Assembly (NCBI GenBank): GCA_040390025.1
Contig: JAZJZD010000004.1
Span: forward strand, 1-64,000
Direction: 5' to 3'
DNA from: JAVHYG01 sp040390025
GTDB taxonomy: Bacteria; Pseudomonadota; Gammaproteobacteria; Diplorickettsiales; Diplorickettsiaceae
DNA length: 64,000 nucleotides
Shown: one piece after another, positions 29,205 through 37,672 of the stretch
How the letters are laid out: every line of letters starts with the position of its first letter
Numbering within the stretch: position 1 is the first letter of the stretch
Notes under the pieces: generated by a model
Database searches by the model: none
Seen by the model: only the letters and a program-made list of their open reading frames with translations
What the model was told of the DNA's origin: nothing
Translations under genes and position numbers: made by a program

Positions 29205-29663
29205 TTATTTAATTATCTCAGGCAACAAGTTCGCATGCATAATATTGTCCCACGTTAACACTAACTCTTCCCCGTCTCGGTCTAACACAACCCCTTCCTC
29301 ATTTGTAGACTTCAAACGAACTTTAAACTTTCGTTGGTTACCCACGGGTGTATTTGCATGAATACTGACATTACGCCCAACAAAACGCCGAAATTGATCC
29401 TTTGTAAATAACGGCCGATTTAAACCGGGAGAAGAGACCTCTAAGCTATACCGCGTTAATGAAGGATTTTCTACGTCAAATACTGCACTGATCTGGCGGC
29501 TTACTCGCTCACAATCCGCTAGCGTGATGCCTTGCTCGCTGTCAATATAAATTCGCAAAGTAGTCCGTCGACCTTGTGTTAGATAAACACAACCCCATAA
29601 CTCATAACCGAGAGATTCAACTATCGGTAGAATCATCGTTTTTATTGCTGAATTATTCCTCAT
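29205..29663 (-). CDS. rimP: ribosome maturation factor RimP
   Basis: RimP assists 30S assembly. The 152-aa protein shows [40 protein letters not shown] and [15 protein letters not shown], all diagnostic. It follows the initiator tRNA and its terminator on the same strand and heads rimP-nusA, the metY-rimP-nusA-infB order of gammaproteobacteria. Confidence 0.96.
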   Translation of the reverse strand: MRNNSAIKTMILPIVESLGYELWGCVYLTQGRRTTLRIYIDSEQGITLADCERVSRQISAVFDVENPSLTRYSLEVSSPGLNRPLFTKDQFRRFVGRNVSIHANTPVGNQRKFKVRLKSTNEEGVVLDRDGEELVLTWDNIMHANLLPEIIK

Positions 29664-29715
29664 TTCTTATAGAAGGACATTCTTATAAAAGTTATCCCTT
29701 TCCCCTAAACAAAAA

Positions 29716-29729
29716 GCCCCAAACGGGGC
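29716..29729 (-). terminator. intrinsic terminator after the initiator tRNA
   Basis: On the minus strand GCCCC, GTTT loop, GGGGC is followed by TTTTTGTTT. It lies between the tRNA 3' end (29749) and rimP (29663), so it can end the tRNA transcript or act as a partial stop before rimP-nusA. Confidence 0.8.
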
Positions 29730-29748
29730 CCTTAAAATACAGTAAAAT

Positions 29749-29825
<77 letters not shown>

Positions 29826-29836
29826 ATAGCGGCAGA

Positions 29837-29865
29837 AGTATACCGTATGAGTCCTATAAATACAA
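29837..29865 (-). promoter_or_regulatory. sigma-70 promoter of initiator tRNA (and rimP-nusA)
   Basis: On the minus strand TTGTAT (29865-29860), a 17-bp spacer and TATACT (29842-29837), with a predicted start about 5 bases upstream of the tRNA. This is the only convincing promoter upstream of the rimP cluster. Confidence 0.6.
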
Positions 29866-30071
29866 ACACGATTTCATTAAAATTTAAGATTTTTAGGAGA
29901 AATTTAAAGAGGCTATATAAATACCCCCTAGCAAAAATTGATCGTCGTAGTTTTACTAAGGAATTATTACTGCTAGTACCTGAAGATGCCGAACCTTTCA
30001 AACGCATAGTAAGAGCGGTATACCCGATAAAATGATGGGGATCAGCAAAGCTTCCGCCCGTCATTCAAGAG
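29866..30071. other. gene-free stretch between tRNA promoter and accessory patch
   Basis: Both strands have open frames here (29847-30035 on plus; 29732-30064 on minus), but neither has a ribosome site or recognisable content, and the minus one merely reads through the tRNA. I see no gene, terminator or promoter beyond the listed tRNA promoter. Confidence 0.5.
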
Positions 30072-30189
30072 GAAAATCGCGATTTCTCCCTTGAAAAAAC
30101 TCATCGCGCAAAGAAGGCACCCCGCACCTAGCTTGGTGCTAGTTAAGTTTTCAATCACTTACAGCTTGAAAGATAGGTGCGGGATGCAA
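30072..30189. repeat. ~118-bp repeat, left copy (overlaps 3' end of 374-aa gene)
   Basis: It starts with the palindrome AAATCGCGATTT and contains the inverted arms GCACCCCGCACCTA and TAGGTGCGGGATGC (13 of 14 paired). It aligns in the same orientation with 31304-31420 at roughly 80% identity by eye, including TTTTCAATCACTT and GCTTGAAAGATAGGTG. The last 11 codons plus stop of the neighbouring gene lie inside it. Confidence 0.8.
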
Positions 30190-31275
30190 CTGCTTGCTTG
30201 TAGAAGCTTGACTACCCAGCTCAGTATGGAAGCTAAAATAGGTATTTGGGTAGAAGATTTTCATTTTTACTTCTTCTAGAAGGCAGCATAATTTAGTTTT
30301 CAATAGCCGCTTACCAACATTTTTTCTCAAATCTTTAAGTTCCTGCGAGCAAAGTGTCTCAAGATTAATAGTGATCCCCAAATACTTTAAAGACTCTAAC
30401 TCCAGATTAACACTAGGTAAAAACCCCTCTCCTAGCTCAGCCATAATTAAAGCCAAAGGTTTTCCTTTATCTAATAAGCACTTTAACTGACTCAAGGAAT
30501 AATTAAATCTTTTGAACTTATCAATATCCAAAGGTTTATCATAATTGTCACCTAATCGATTTTTTAAGACTAAAGGTGAAGTTAAAATTAATTCTTCGTA
30601 AGTCATGCGTCTAAGTAAATTAGAACGACTCAGAAAAGCCATCAGTGAATAAAAAGATGTAAAACCAAGACTAACTGCCATATTTCTTAGAAGATCAACT
30701 TTGTGATACTTATTTATAAAATAATGGATAGTGGCTAAAGAATGCTTCATGGGATTAAAGTCATTGTTAATACCAATCAGTGTATTGGATCTTATCAAGA
30801 ACATGTGCTGAAAATTTTGTGGGGATAGTTCCTTAAAATCATTTAAATCAAATCTATCAAATCTATGGTTAGTTCTTGTAAAAGCCAAACGTAAATCCAT
30901 CTCTGAAGCATAGCCCAACCTTTTTGCTACTTCTTTTAAAGGATACATAGCTAATCCATCATATAATTGTCTCCAAGTAATGTTGGAAATATTATTTTTT
31001 ATATTAAAGGGATATTTTTCTAGGCTTTGACCGTGGCGTGTAGTTTTTTCTGAATGTTCAGAATTATCATCGTTATCTAAATAGCGGCATATTAAATATT
31101 TTTTTAAACTTAGCCGATTCGCAATATAAGTTTGAGTAGCGATATCCTTTTTAAAAAAATTATTCTTTTGCTGACTATTAATACATTTTCTCCATTTAGC
31201 AGATGAATCAAAAAGAAAAGGGGTATATTTCTCAACTTTACTTAGGCAATGATCCTTTCTAGAAGTTTTAGGCAT
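30151..31275 (-). CDS. orphan protein with three ~70-aa internal repeats (374 aa)
   Basis: I recognise no named family. From about residue 95, three repeats follow, each ending in a helix-turn-helix-like block: KEVAKRLGYASEMDLRLAFTR, then RNMAVSLGFTSFYSLMAFLSR, then a weaker LALIMAELGEGFLPSVNLELE. Each block is followed, with decay, by an acidic segment like DLNDFKELSPQNF/YEELILTSPLVL. The blocks resemble AraC-type recognition units, but similarity to effector repeat proteins is equally possible. Before them is a basic, polar N-terminus. The C-terminal HPAPIFQAVSD is encoded by the flanking DNA repeat. ATG 31275 has AAAGGAG nearby. A host-directed or DNA-binding role is inference. Confidence 0.55.
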   Translation of the reverse strand: MPKTSRKDHCLSKVEKYTPFLFDSSAKWRKCINSQQKNNFFKKDIATQTYIANRLSLKKYLICRYLDNDDNSEHSEKTTRHGQSLEKYPFNIKNNISNITWRQLYDGLAMYPLKEVAKRLGYASEMDLRLAFTRTNHRFDRFDLNDFKELSPQNFQHMFLIRSNTLIGINNDFNPMKHSLATIHYFINKYHKVDLLRNMAVSLGFTSFYSLMAFLSRSNLLRRMTYEELILTSPLVLKNRLGDNYDKPLDIDKFKRFNYSLSQLKCLLDKGKPLALIMAELGEGFLPSVNLELESLKYLGITINLETLCSQELKDLRKNVGKRLLKTKLCCLLEEVKMKIFYPNTYFSFHTELGSQASTSKQLHPAPIFQAVSD

Positions 31276-31303
31276 TTTCTTATTCTCCTTTAAAATAGAT
31301 ATA

Positions 31304-31420
31304 GAGAAATCGCGATTCTCCCTCGAAAATCCCCATCGCGTAAAGAAGACACCTCGCGTCTATCTCGGCGCTAAAGTGCGTTTTCAATCACTTGGCTTGA
31401 AAGATAGGTGTGGGGTGCAA
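31304..31420. repeat. ~118-bp repeat, right copy (between ank gene and 374-aa gene)
   Basis: Same element as 30072-30189, same orientation. It starts with AATCGCGATT and carries arms around CACCTCGCGTCTATCT and AGATAGGTGTGGGGTG that pair less well than in the left copy. It begins 29 bases upstream of the 374-aa gene's start and ends 14 bases after the ank gene's stop, so a copy lies at the 3' end of each of the two adjacent genes. Confidence 0.8.
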
Positions 31421-31433
31421 TGGGCACATATTT

Positions 31434-32831
31434 CTAAAAACTCATTGTTTTAAGACTTATTCCGCAAGCATCTAATAATGCAATAAACTTTTTTCCTTGT
31501 GACGTTTTATTATACTTCCAATAAACATTGAGATAGCTTTTTATTAAATAATTAAATTCTGATAGGGTAAGAATCTTTAAAATATTTTCAGCATCCTGCA
31601 AATCATAGCTACGTTGTGTAAGATTTTGAAATAAAATAGCTGCTAAAAGTGTCGCTTTAGAGGCCTGCCTCGCCTTATTGCCGATAAAAAATCCCTTAAT
31701 ACATTCTTCTAAGGCTCTGTCTTTATCCCATTGCCGCCAAGCCTGATAAAATTCTAAGGTATGTGCCTGCAATATCTGCAATACATCTGATTTTTGGCTA
31801 TTTAATTGCAGTATAAACAACATAGCCGGAATACTTGCTTCAATATTTGCCCAAGAACAATTACCTCGAATTTGGGCTTCTATCGGTAAAGTCGCAACCC
31901 TTATTAAACCCAATTTATGGTGAATGGTTTGCGTTATAAACTTGCGTGTTTGACGGTTAAAAATTAATTGTTTACAGAACGCTAAATCCAAAACTTCAGG
32001 ATACTGCAATTTATAAATAACAATACTCCCTTCTCGATGACTATTTTCACCTCTATCGCAACGGATAAACCAATCTTTATATTTAATAAATGCAATCGCA
32101 TGCCCTTCATAAGCAACGGGTAATAATAGTAACTCCTGGTCAAGTAAAGCGTCAATACTATTATTATGATCCTTAATATTAATCGTATAACGTTGATACT
32201 TTAATAAAGCTTGTGCAATACAAAAAGCATGGATTATTTTTTGAAAATAATCAAAATAGGAACGTAAATGACGTGAAGAGAAATTATTTCTATATCTTCG
32301 CAAAGAATGAACAATCACATCTAACGTAAATTCCAAAAAAAATCCTTCATAATCAATTTCAATAAAACGGCCTTCAGGATTAATGATATCGACTTGCCCA
32401 GCTAGTTCATAACGATGCCCTAATAGCTTTGCCTGAATAAAATCTTGCGCAAAGTTCAGCTTAGCACCATATTGATAAAGTAATTTTTTTAATGTAACTT
32501 GTTGTCTAAGTAAGGGGTACACCAAGATCGGCTGTCCTGCCGTTGTATAAGCATTTGCATTGGCTTTATTGGCTAGTAATAACTGGCACAGATCAATATT
32601 GTGATTATCGACAGCCCAATGTAATGCTGTTCGACCCGTTGTGTCTGACCCATTGATATCAGCCCCATATTCTAGCAATAAAGCGGCAATTTCTGTCTTA
32701 TTTGCAATCGCTGCTTCTATGAGTGGAGGAAACCCGTATTCATCCGTTTCTTCTATATCAGCACCCGCTTGAATATAACGTTCTACGCCTTCTAAAGTTC
32801 CGAATAAAATTTCATGGGCAAAAGAATGCAT
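31434..32831 (-). CDS. AnkH-like ankyrin-repeat protein with cysteine-protease-like domain
   Basis: A 465-aa protein. Three ankyrin repeats occupy roughly residues 32-130 (YGFPPLIEAAIANKTEIAALLLEYGADIN, GRTALHWAVDNHNIDLCQLLLANKAN, then a degenerate one), followed by an all-helical middle. The region 240-335 has His244 (YEGHAIAF), Asp259 (IRCDRG), Gln320 and Cys325 (QIRGNCSWAN), in the H-D-Q-C order of clan CE-like thiol proteases. Ankyrin repeats plus such a domain at ~460 aa is the architecture of Legionella AnkH/LegA3, a conserved Dot/Icm effector that acts on host transcription. Orthology is my inference. The 165-aa gene 11 bp upstream is probably in the same operon. Confidence 0.65.
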   Translation of the reverse strand: MHSFAHEILFGTLEGVERYIQAGADIEETDEYGFPPLIEAAIANKTEIAALLLEYGADINGSDTTGRTALHWAVDNHNIDLCQLLLANKANANAYTTAGQPILVYPLLRQQVTLKKLLYQYGAKLNFAQDFIQAKLLGHRYELAGQVDIINPEGRFIEIDYEGFFLEFTLDVIVHSLRRYRNNFSSRHLRSYFDYFQKIIHAFCIAQALLKYQRYTINIKDHNNSIDALLDQELLLLPVAYEGHAIAFIKYKDWFIRCDRGENSHREGSIVIYKLQYPEVLDLAFCKQLIFNRQTRKFITQTIHHKLGLIRVATLPIEAQIRGNCSWANIEASIPAMLFILQLNSQKSDVLQILQAHTLEFYQAWRQWDKDRALEECIKGFFIGNKARQASKATLLAAILFQNLTQRSYDLQDAENILKILTLSEFNYLIKSYLNVYWKYNKTSQGKKFIALLDACGISLKTMSF

Positions 32832-32842
32832 GAGTTCTCTAC

Positions 32843-33340
32843 TTACCGAGAAAGGGTAACACTTTTTCTTCTACCTAACTCCGGGTTTTTACGCAATTGA
32901 TTTTCATTACGTAATTCAAGATAGCGTTCACTTGCCTTAGAGTTCTCAGCAGGATTGCCGGTAATTTTTGGATCGTCACCACTGAACTGTTGGCTAAGGA
33001 CTAAAAGAGGATGCGCATGTGGTAACTCGCCACATATTGAACCCGTATGCCTTTTTTTTCCTAGTAAACTATTGGGATCTTCAGTGTAAGGAACCGAGCC
33101 AAACTTTTTTAGCCACTGTCGGCACTCTTTCTTAAAACAAGCAAGTAGGTAAGCATTAAGTTGTTCCACACTTAATGCGATACTGCCTGAACCTTCTCCT
33201 TCTTCACCACTGTCCTCTTCGGATTTTAGTTCAGGCTCAAGATTCTTACGAGGATTAGCAATAAAATCAAAGTCTAGTGGATATGATTTACTACTTTCAA
33301 CATCCTCTAAAAAAATATTTTTTCTATTGTTATCAGGCAT
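32843..33340 (-). CDS. hypothetical 165-aa protein upstream of the AnkH-like gene
   Basis: Not recognised. The N-terminal half is acidic with an ELKSEEDSGEEGEGSGS run (~residues 36-52). The middle (VEQLNAYLLACFKKECRQWLKKFG) is an amphipathic helix, and the tail is basic and polar. It ends 11 bases before the AnkH-like start, so co-expression is likely. A chaperone-like or effector role would fit but is not supported by any motif. Confidence 0.45.
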   Translation of the reverse strand: MPDNNRKNIFLEDVESSKSYPLDFDFIANPRKNLEPELKSEEDSGEEGEGSGSIALSVEQLNAYLLACFKKECRQWLKKFGSVPYTEDPNSLLGKKRHTGSICGELPHAHPLLVLSQQFSGDDPKITGNPAENSKASERYLELRNENQLRKNPELGRRKSVTLSR

Positions 33341-33363
33341 CTTTTTCTAATTAAAAAATCAAT

Positions 33364-33398
33364 TATAGCATGCGAGCGCCGAAGGCGCGCGCAATGAC
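33364..33398. repeat. REP-like palindrome downstream of asd
   Basis: GCGCC (33376-33380), loop GAA, GGCGC (33384-33388) lies within GCGAGCGCCGAAGGCGCGCG followed by CAATGACG. The reverse complement begins with the CGTCATTGCG pattern seen in many bacterial dispersed palindromes. It could also stabilise or end the asd transcript. Confidence 0.5.
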
Positions 33399-33422
33399 GA
33401 TGAATACTCCTCTGCAAAACAA

Positions 33423-34448
33423 TTACAGATAATCTTTAATTAAGCATTCAGCAATCTGCACTGCATTTAAAGCCGCGCCTTTACGTATATTATCTGCTAC
33501 GATCCAAAGATCTAACCCTAAAGGATGCGAAATATCTTCACGAATCCGACCTACCATCACATTATCGTCTTGAGCATTCTGCATAACCGGCATAGGATAA
33601 CCATTTTTTATGTTCTTATCGATAACAGTCACCCCAGGTGCTTTTTTTAATAATTCTCTCGCCTGAGAAGCACTGATTTTTTCCTTTGTTTCTATATGAA
33701 CCGCTTCTGAATGACTATGAAACACGGGTACGCGCACAGCCGTAGGATTTACCTGGATCGCTTTATCTGAAAATATTTTCTGAGTTTCCCAAACCATTTT
33801 CATTTCTTCGCGCGTATAACCATTTTTCTGAAAATCATCGATCTGTGGTATCACATTAAATGCCATTTGCGTCGCAAAGGCAGTGGGTTTCTTAATAGCT
33901 AAACCATTAAGTAATCGACCCGACTGGTCGATCAGTTCCTTAACCGCCTTTCTTCCTGCGCCTGATACAGATTGATACGTCACAACATTGATGCGACTTA
34001 TCCCTACGGCATCATAAATAGGTTTTAATGCCACCAACATTTGAATCGTTGAGCAATTAGGATTAGCAATGATGTTACGTTTTTTATAGCTCTTTAACGC
34101 TTGCAAGTTAACTTCGGGAATTAGCAAAGGAATATCGTCGTCATAACGAAATTGAGAGGTGTTATCAATAACGACACAACCCTGTGCAGTTGCGTTAGGA
34201 ACATATTTTGCAGAAATCGAAGCACCTGCAGTAAAAAAAGCAATATCTACTTCTTTAAAATCAAACTTCGCTAAATCCTCAACAAACAAGGTTTGTTTAT
34301 TAAATGTTATAGGTTCACCGTCTGAGCGCTCGCTAGCTAGAGGATATAACTTGCTAACCGGAAAATTGCGCTTTTCTAAAATCGCCAATAGCGCTTGGCC
34401 CACTAATCCAGTAACGCCTACGATTGCTAGTTTAAATTTCTTTACCAT
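33423..34448 (-). CDS. asd: aspartate-semialdehyde dehydrogenase
   Basis: This makes aspartate semialdehyde for lysine/diaminopimelate, threonine and methionine synthesis, and so feeds peptidoglycan. Visible: Rossmann LAIVGVTGLVGQALL, the catalytic cysteine in IANPNCSTIQ, and the active-site region with VPVFHSHSEAVHIE. I set the start at ATG 34448 rather than the TTG one codon earlier. The gene begins inside the last codons of prmB (about 17-bp overlap), so the two are translated together. Confidence 0.95.
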   Translation of the reverse strand: MVKKFKLAIVGVTGLVGQALLAILEKRNFPVSKLYPLASERSDGEPITFNKQTLFVEDLAKFDFKEVDIAFFTAGASISAKYVPNATAQGCVVIDNTSQFRYDDDIPLLIPEVNLQALKSYKKRNIIANPNCSTIQMLVALKPIYDAVGISRINVVTYQSVSGAGRKAVKELIDQSGRLLNGLAIKKPTAFATQMAFNVIPQIDDFQKNGYTREEMKMVWETQKIFSDKAIQVNPTAVRVPVFHSHSEAVHIETKEKISASQARELLKKAPGVTVIDKNIKNGYPMPVMQNAQDDNVMVGRIREDISHPLGLDLWIVADNIRKGAALNAVQIAECLIKDYL

Positions 34449-35337
34449 CAACTAATTGCTCTTGAGTTAATAAAAATACCTCTGCATCCCCATGCTCAAA
34501 CTCCAACCAAACAAAAGGGAGGCGAGGAAAGCGCTGGATTAAAGCAGGCTTACTATTACCAACTTCGACAATTAATAATCCACCTTTTCGCAGATATTGC
34601 TTAGCTTGAGCTAAAAGCTGGACTACAAAATCCAAACCATCTGTTCCCGCCGCCAATGCAACCGCCGGCTCATGTCGATATTCAGGGGGTAATTGTGCAA
34701 AATCTTCAGCATCTACATAAGGTGGATTACTAATAATAATATCGTAAACTTGCCCTTTTATATTTTCAAAACCATTCGAATGAATTAAGTTAACTTGATG
34801 GGACAACTTGTGTCGCATCACGTTAATCGAAGCAACAGCTAAGGCTGGTTCAGAACAATCAACCGCATCTATTTTTGCACTGGGAAATGCATAAGCACAA
34901 GCAACAGCAATACATGCACTACCCGTACCTAAATCTAAAATGGAATTCACACTATCTACAACAATCCAAGGACTAAACCGTTGTTCGATCAATTCTGCGA
35001 TGGGTGAACGAGGAATTAGTACTCGCGAGTCCACATAAAACGATAAGCCCGCAAACCAAGCTTCATTCACTAAATAAGCTACGGGAATCCGTTCATTAAT
35101 ACGTTTTTTAATATTTTCAAAAATTTCAATACGTTGCTCTACGCTTAAGTTAACATCTAACCGCTTTGAATCTAGAACAGGCCCTAATTTTAAAGTCCCT
35201 AATACTAAGTAAATAATTTCATCCCACGCATTATCTGTACCATGACCATAAAATAGTTCGGCTTGCTGAAACTGGCTAAAACCCCAGTCCAACATATCCC
35301 GAAGCGTGTGAAGCCCTGCTAATACTTTCACCTGCAT
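34432..35337 (-). CDS. prmB: peptide release/ribosomal protein glutamine methyltransferase PrmB
   Basis: PrmB methylates a glutamine of ribosomal protein uL3. The enzyme core has the SAM motif ILDLGTGSACIAVA and the catalytic IISNPPYVDAEDF. NPPYVD and the N-terminal FYGHGTDNAWDE with VLIPRSPIAELI distinguish PrmB from PrmC. The start at 35337 gives an N-terminus close to the usual size; the frame extends to 35454 without homology. Its substrate uL3 (rplC) lies elsewhere in this window. Confidence 0.92.
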   Translation of the reverse strand: MQVKVLAGLHTLRDMLDWGFSQFQQAELFYGHGTDNAWDEIIYLVLGTLKLGPVLDSKRLDVNLSVEQRIEIFENIKKRINERIPVAYLVNEAWFAGLSFYVDSRVLIPRSPIAELIEQRFSPWIVVDSVNSILDLGTGSACIAVACAYAFPSAKIDAVDCSEPALAVASINVMRHKLSHQVNLIHSNGFENIKGQVYDIIISNPPYVDAEDFAQLPPEYRHEPAVALAAGTDGLDFVVQLLAQAKQYLRKGGLLIVEVGNSKPALIQRFPRLPFVWLEFEHGDAEVFLLTQEQLVDGKEI

Positions 35338-35615
35338 TTTATCAGATATAGAAAAGAATAATTTATCCACTATGTGTTTAAGGTATGCAACTTGTTCGTA
35401 TTTAAGCACAGCAACCGTATGGAAACAATGAAAGGCTAACATGTACATAGCCAAAAAGAAATTAAAAAAATTAACGAGTAAAAACTAGCCCGATCAAGGT
35501 AAGTTAAGTAAACTAAGCATCTCTCAGGTACCAACGGATAGCAATTATCATAAATAATGTGGATACCTGGTGGTTTTATACTTATCAAAAACTAATTAAA
35601 AGAGGGCTCGTCAAT

Positions 35616-35960
35616 ATGAAAGAAAGCCGATCTCATGAACCTATTATTAACCTAAATTTAGGTGATGAATTTACAAAAAACTCAAATAAATTATTGCGCG
35701 AATTGCTACAGATGTTTATGAAGGAAAGGATTAGCTTACAACAAAAAATTAATGAGGCGTTCTATTCAAAAGAAAAACAAAGATCAGATGACCTACTTCA
35801 TAAATTATATGGTTCTTGTGTATATTGCGGGCTCGATAGATTAAAGGCAAGTCTTATAGTGCTTAAAACCGCAATAAAAAATGATAACTTCTCTGAAGAA
35901 TTATTAAATATATTTAATGAAGAAATAGAGAATGTAGTAAAAGAAGCAGATAAAATATAA
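35616..35960 (+). CDS. orphan HPt (histidine phosphotransfer) domain protein, BarA-type
   Basis: 114 aa from ATG 35616, which follows AGAGGG; the frame reaches back to 35559 without support. Almost the whole protein is one four-helix HPt domain with phospho-acceptor His62 in LLHKLYGSCVYCGLDRLK, most like the HPt tail of BarA/LetS hybrid kinases. No kinase or receiver domain is attached or adjacent, so it may shuttle phosphate between separately encoded partners, or be a sequestered remnant. Single gene on the plus strand, with a strong hairpin 69 bp beyond its stop. Confidence 0.8.
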   Translation: MKESRSHEPIINLNLGDEFTKNSNKLLRELLQMFMKERISLQQKINEAFYSKEKQRSDDLLHKLYGSCVYCGLDRLKASLIVLKTAIKNDNFSEELLNIFNEEIENVVKEADKI

Positions 35961-36028
35961 AAACGCTGCTCTTAGGCATTCATCCACCCTACGAGAATGT
36001 AGAAAAAGACTAATTTATACTTTAACTG

Positions 36029-36055
36029 GACAGCCCCGACTTAGCCGGGGCTGTC
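36029..36055. terminator. strong hairpin between HPt gene and rplQ
   Basis: A perfect 10-bp inverted repeat, GACAGCCCCG (36029-36038) and CGGGGCTGTC (36046-36055), loop ACTTAGC. No clear T-run follows on either strand, so it is a structural end or attenuator rather than a textbook terminator. It lies in the convergent gap between HPt (plus) and rplQ (minus) and could serve both. Confidence 0.5.
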
Positions 36056-36130
36056 GGTGTTAATAAAAACCATTGAGTAAAACAATAAGAAGGTGTCTTC
36101 AATTGCACGATGATGGCTAAAAAGCCCCGT

Positions 36131-36195
36131 TTTTCCTGTTGCGTTACCTACATACGCTTTTTAGTATGCTCCGTTACGCTACTCGAAAAACAACG
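36131..36195 (-). repeat. CGGAG hairpin repeat, copy F (downstream of rplQ)
   Basis: On the minus strand: an arm like CGTTGTTTTT, then CGGAG (36173-36169), inner arm CATAC (36168-36164), 8-base loop, GTATG (36155-36151), TAGGTAACG, and later AAAAACG, which can pair with the outer arm. The inner stem is perfect and differs in sequence from copies A, C and E. Confidence 0.6.
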
Positions 36196-36246
36196 CTTGT
36201 TGTATTCATCCTAGCAATTTAAAACACCCTCTGAATACTGTAGCAC

Positions 36247-36612
36247 CTAAGCTTCAGTTCGTTCTACCAATTCAACGAGCGCCATAGGAGCACTGTCACC
36301 CGCACGAAATCCACATTTTAAAATACGTAGATAACCACCCGGTCTCTGTTTAAAACGAGGCGCTACGGTATTAAATAATGTTGATACCGCCTCTTTATCG
36401 CGTAAACGGTTAAAAGCGAGTCGGCGATTCGCCACAGCATCTACTTTCGCTAGTGTAATTAAAGGCTCTGCAACACGGCGAAGCTCTTTTGCTTTAGCTA
36501 AGGTAGTAGAAATAACTTCATGTTTTAATAAGGATGAAGTCATATTACGAAACATCGCTTTTCTATGACTCGATGAACGACCCAATCTTCGACCTGAATT
36601 AAGATGACGCAT
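36247..36612 (-). CDS. rplQ: 50S ribosomal protein bL17
   Basis: 121 aa. It begins [24 protein letters not shown], the bL17 N-terminus, and keeps [27 protein letters not shown]. It is the last gene of the ribosomal supercluster, 14 bp after rpoA, and is followed by copy F of the hairpin repeat and the 36029 hairpin. Confidence 0.97.
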   Translation of the reverse strand: MRHLNSGRRLGRSSSHRKAMFRNMTSSLLKHEVISTTLAKAKELRRVAEPLITLAKVDAVANRRLAFNRLRDKEAVSTLFNTVAPRFKQRPGGYLRILKCGFRAGDSAPMALVELVERTEA

Positions 36613-36626
36613 AGGAAACTGCCTTT

Positions 36627-37661
36627 TTAATCTTTATTAATATCTTCGCTTTTTTCAAATTCTTCAACATTTCCTTCCACTGTTTTTTTCAAAGAAGAAA
36701 GTTGCTGTACAGGAACATCCATACCTAACGAAAGATTACGTTTCTGTAAGGCTGTTTTTATCTCCCAAAGGGAGACTTTACCTAAATTAGGCGTTGATAA
36801 AAGCTCTTGTTCTGTTTTTTGAACCAAATCACCAATACGATAAATATGCTCCGCCTTTAGACAATTAGCCGCGCGTACTGTCAATTCCAGTTCATCGACA
36901 GGGAGCAATAAAATAGGGTTGATATCTGCATCCTGTTCCGGTGCCTCAACTTCCGCTTCATGGCGCAACTCAACAAAAGTATGTAATTGATCCTGAAAGA
37001 TAGTGGCTGCACGTCGTATGGCTGCTTCCGGTTCAATAGTACCGTTTGTTTCTAAATCTATAACTAATTTATCCAGATTGGTATGTTGTTCTACCCGAGC
37101 ATTTTCTACCGAATAAGTAACTCGAATAATAGGATTAAACTGCGCATCTAATTGCAGCGCACCCACTTCACTCACATATTGATCAGTCTTGCGCACCGAC
37201 GCTAATTGATAACCACGTCCTTTAGCCACTTTCAAAGTCATTTTAAATTCTTTAGGCTTTGTTAAATGTGCTATCACATAATCTGGGTTTTTAATTTCAA
37301 CATCATATGGAAGTTTGATATCTCCTGCACAAACAGGCCCTACTGTATTTTTTACTAACTCTAAAACAGCTTCTTCTTTATCGTGTAAAATAAAAGCTAT
37401 ACCTTTTAAATTAAGCAAGATATCCATAATATCTTCCTGTACGCCCTCTAAGCTGCTGTATTCATGCAGGACGCCTTCAATTTTTACTTCAATAACAGCG
37501 CAGCCAGGAATAGAAGATAACAAAATACGACGTAAGGCATTCCCCAAAGTATGACCAAACCCTTCTTCAAAAGGTTGTAGGCTAACTAAAGCTCTATTTT
37601 GATTTAAGCTCTGTACTTCAATGGTCTGTGGCGTCAAAAACTTCTTAACATTCGTCGACAT
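36627..37661 (-). CDS. rpoA: RNA polymerase alpha subunit
   Basis: The assembly platform of RNA polymerase. At 344 aa it is slightly longer than E. coli's 329, with the extra residues in a Glu/Lys-rich C-terminal tail ([17 protein letters not shown]). The N-terminal domain has [21 protein letters not shown]. The C-terminal domain keeps the UP-element/activator contact helix ([19 protein letters not shown] and [14 protein letters not shown]). Confidence 0.97.
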   Translation of the reverse strand: MSTNVKKFLTPQTIEVQSLNQNRALVSLQPFEEGFGHTLGNALRRILLSSIPGCAVIEVKIEGVLHEYSSLEGVQEDIMDILLNLKGIAFILHDKEEAVLELVKNTVGPVCAGDIKLPYDVEIKNPDYVIAHLTKPKEFKMTLKVAKGRGYQLASVRKTDQYVSEVGALQLDAQFNPIIRVTYSVENARVEQHTNLDKLVIDLETNGTIEPEAAIRRAATIFQDQLHTFVELRHEAEVEAPEQDADINPILLLPVDELELTVRAANCLKAEHIYRIGDLVQKTEQELLSTPNLGKVSLWEIKTALQKRNLSLGMDVPVQQLSSLKKTVEGNVEEFEKSEDINKD

Positions 37662-37672
37662 GGGTTACCTGC

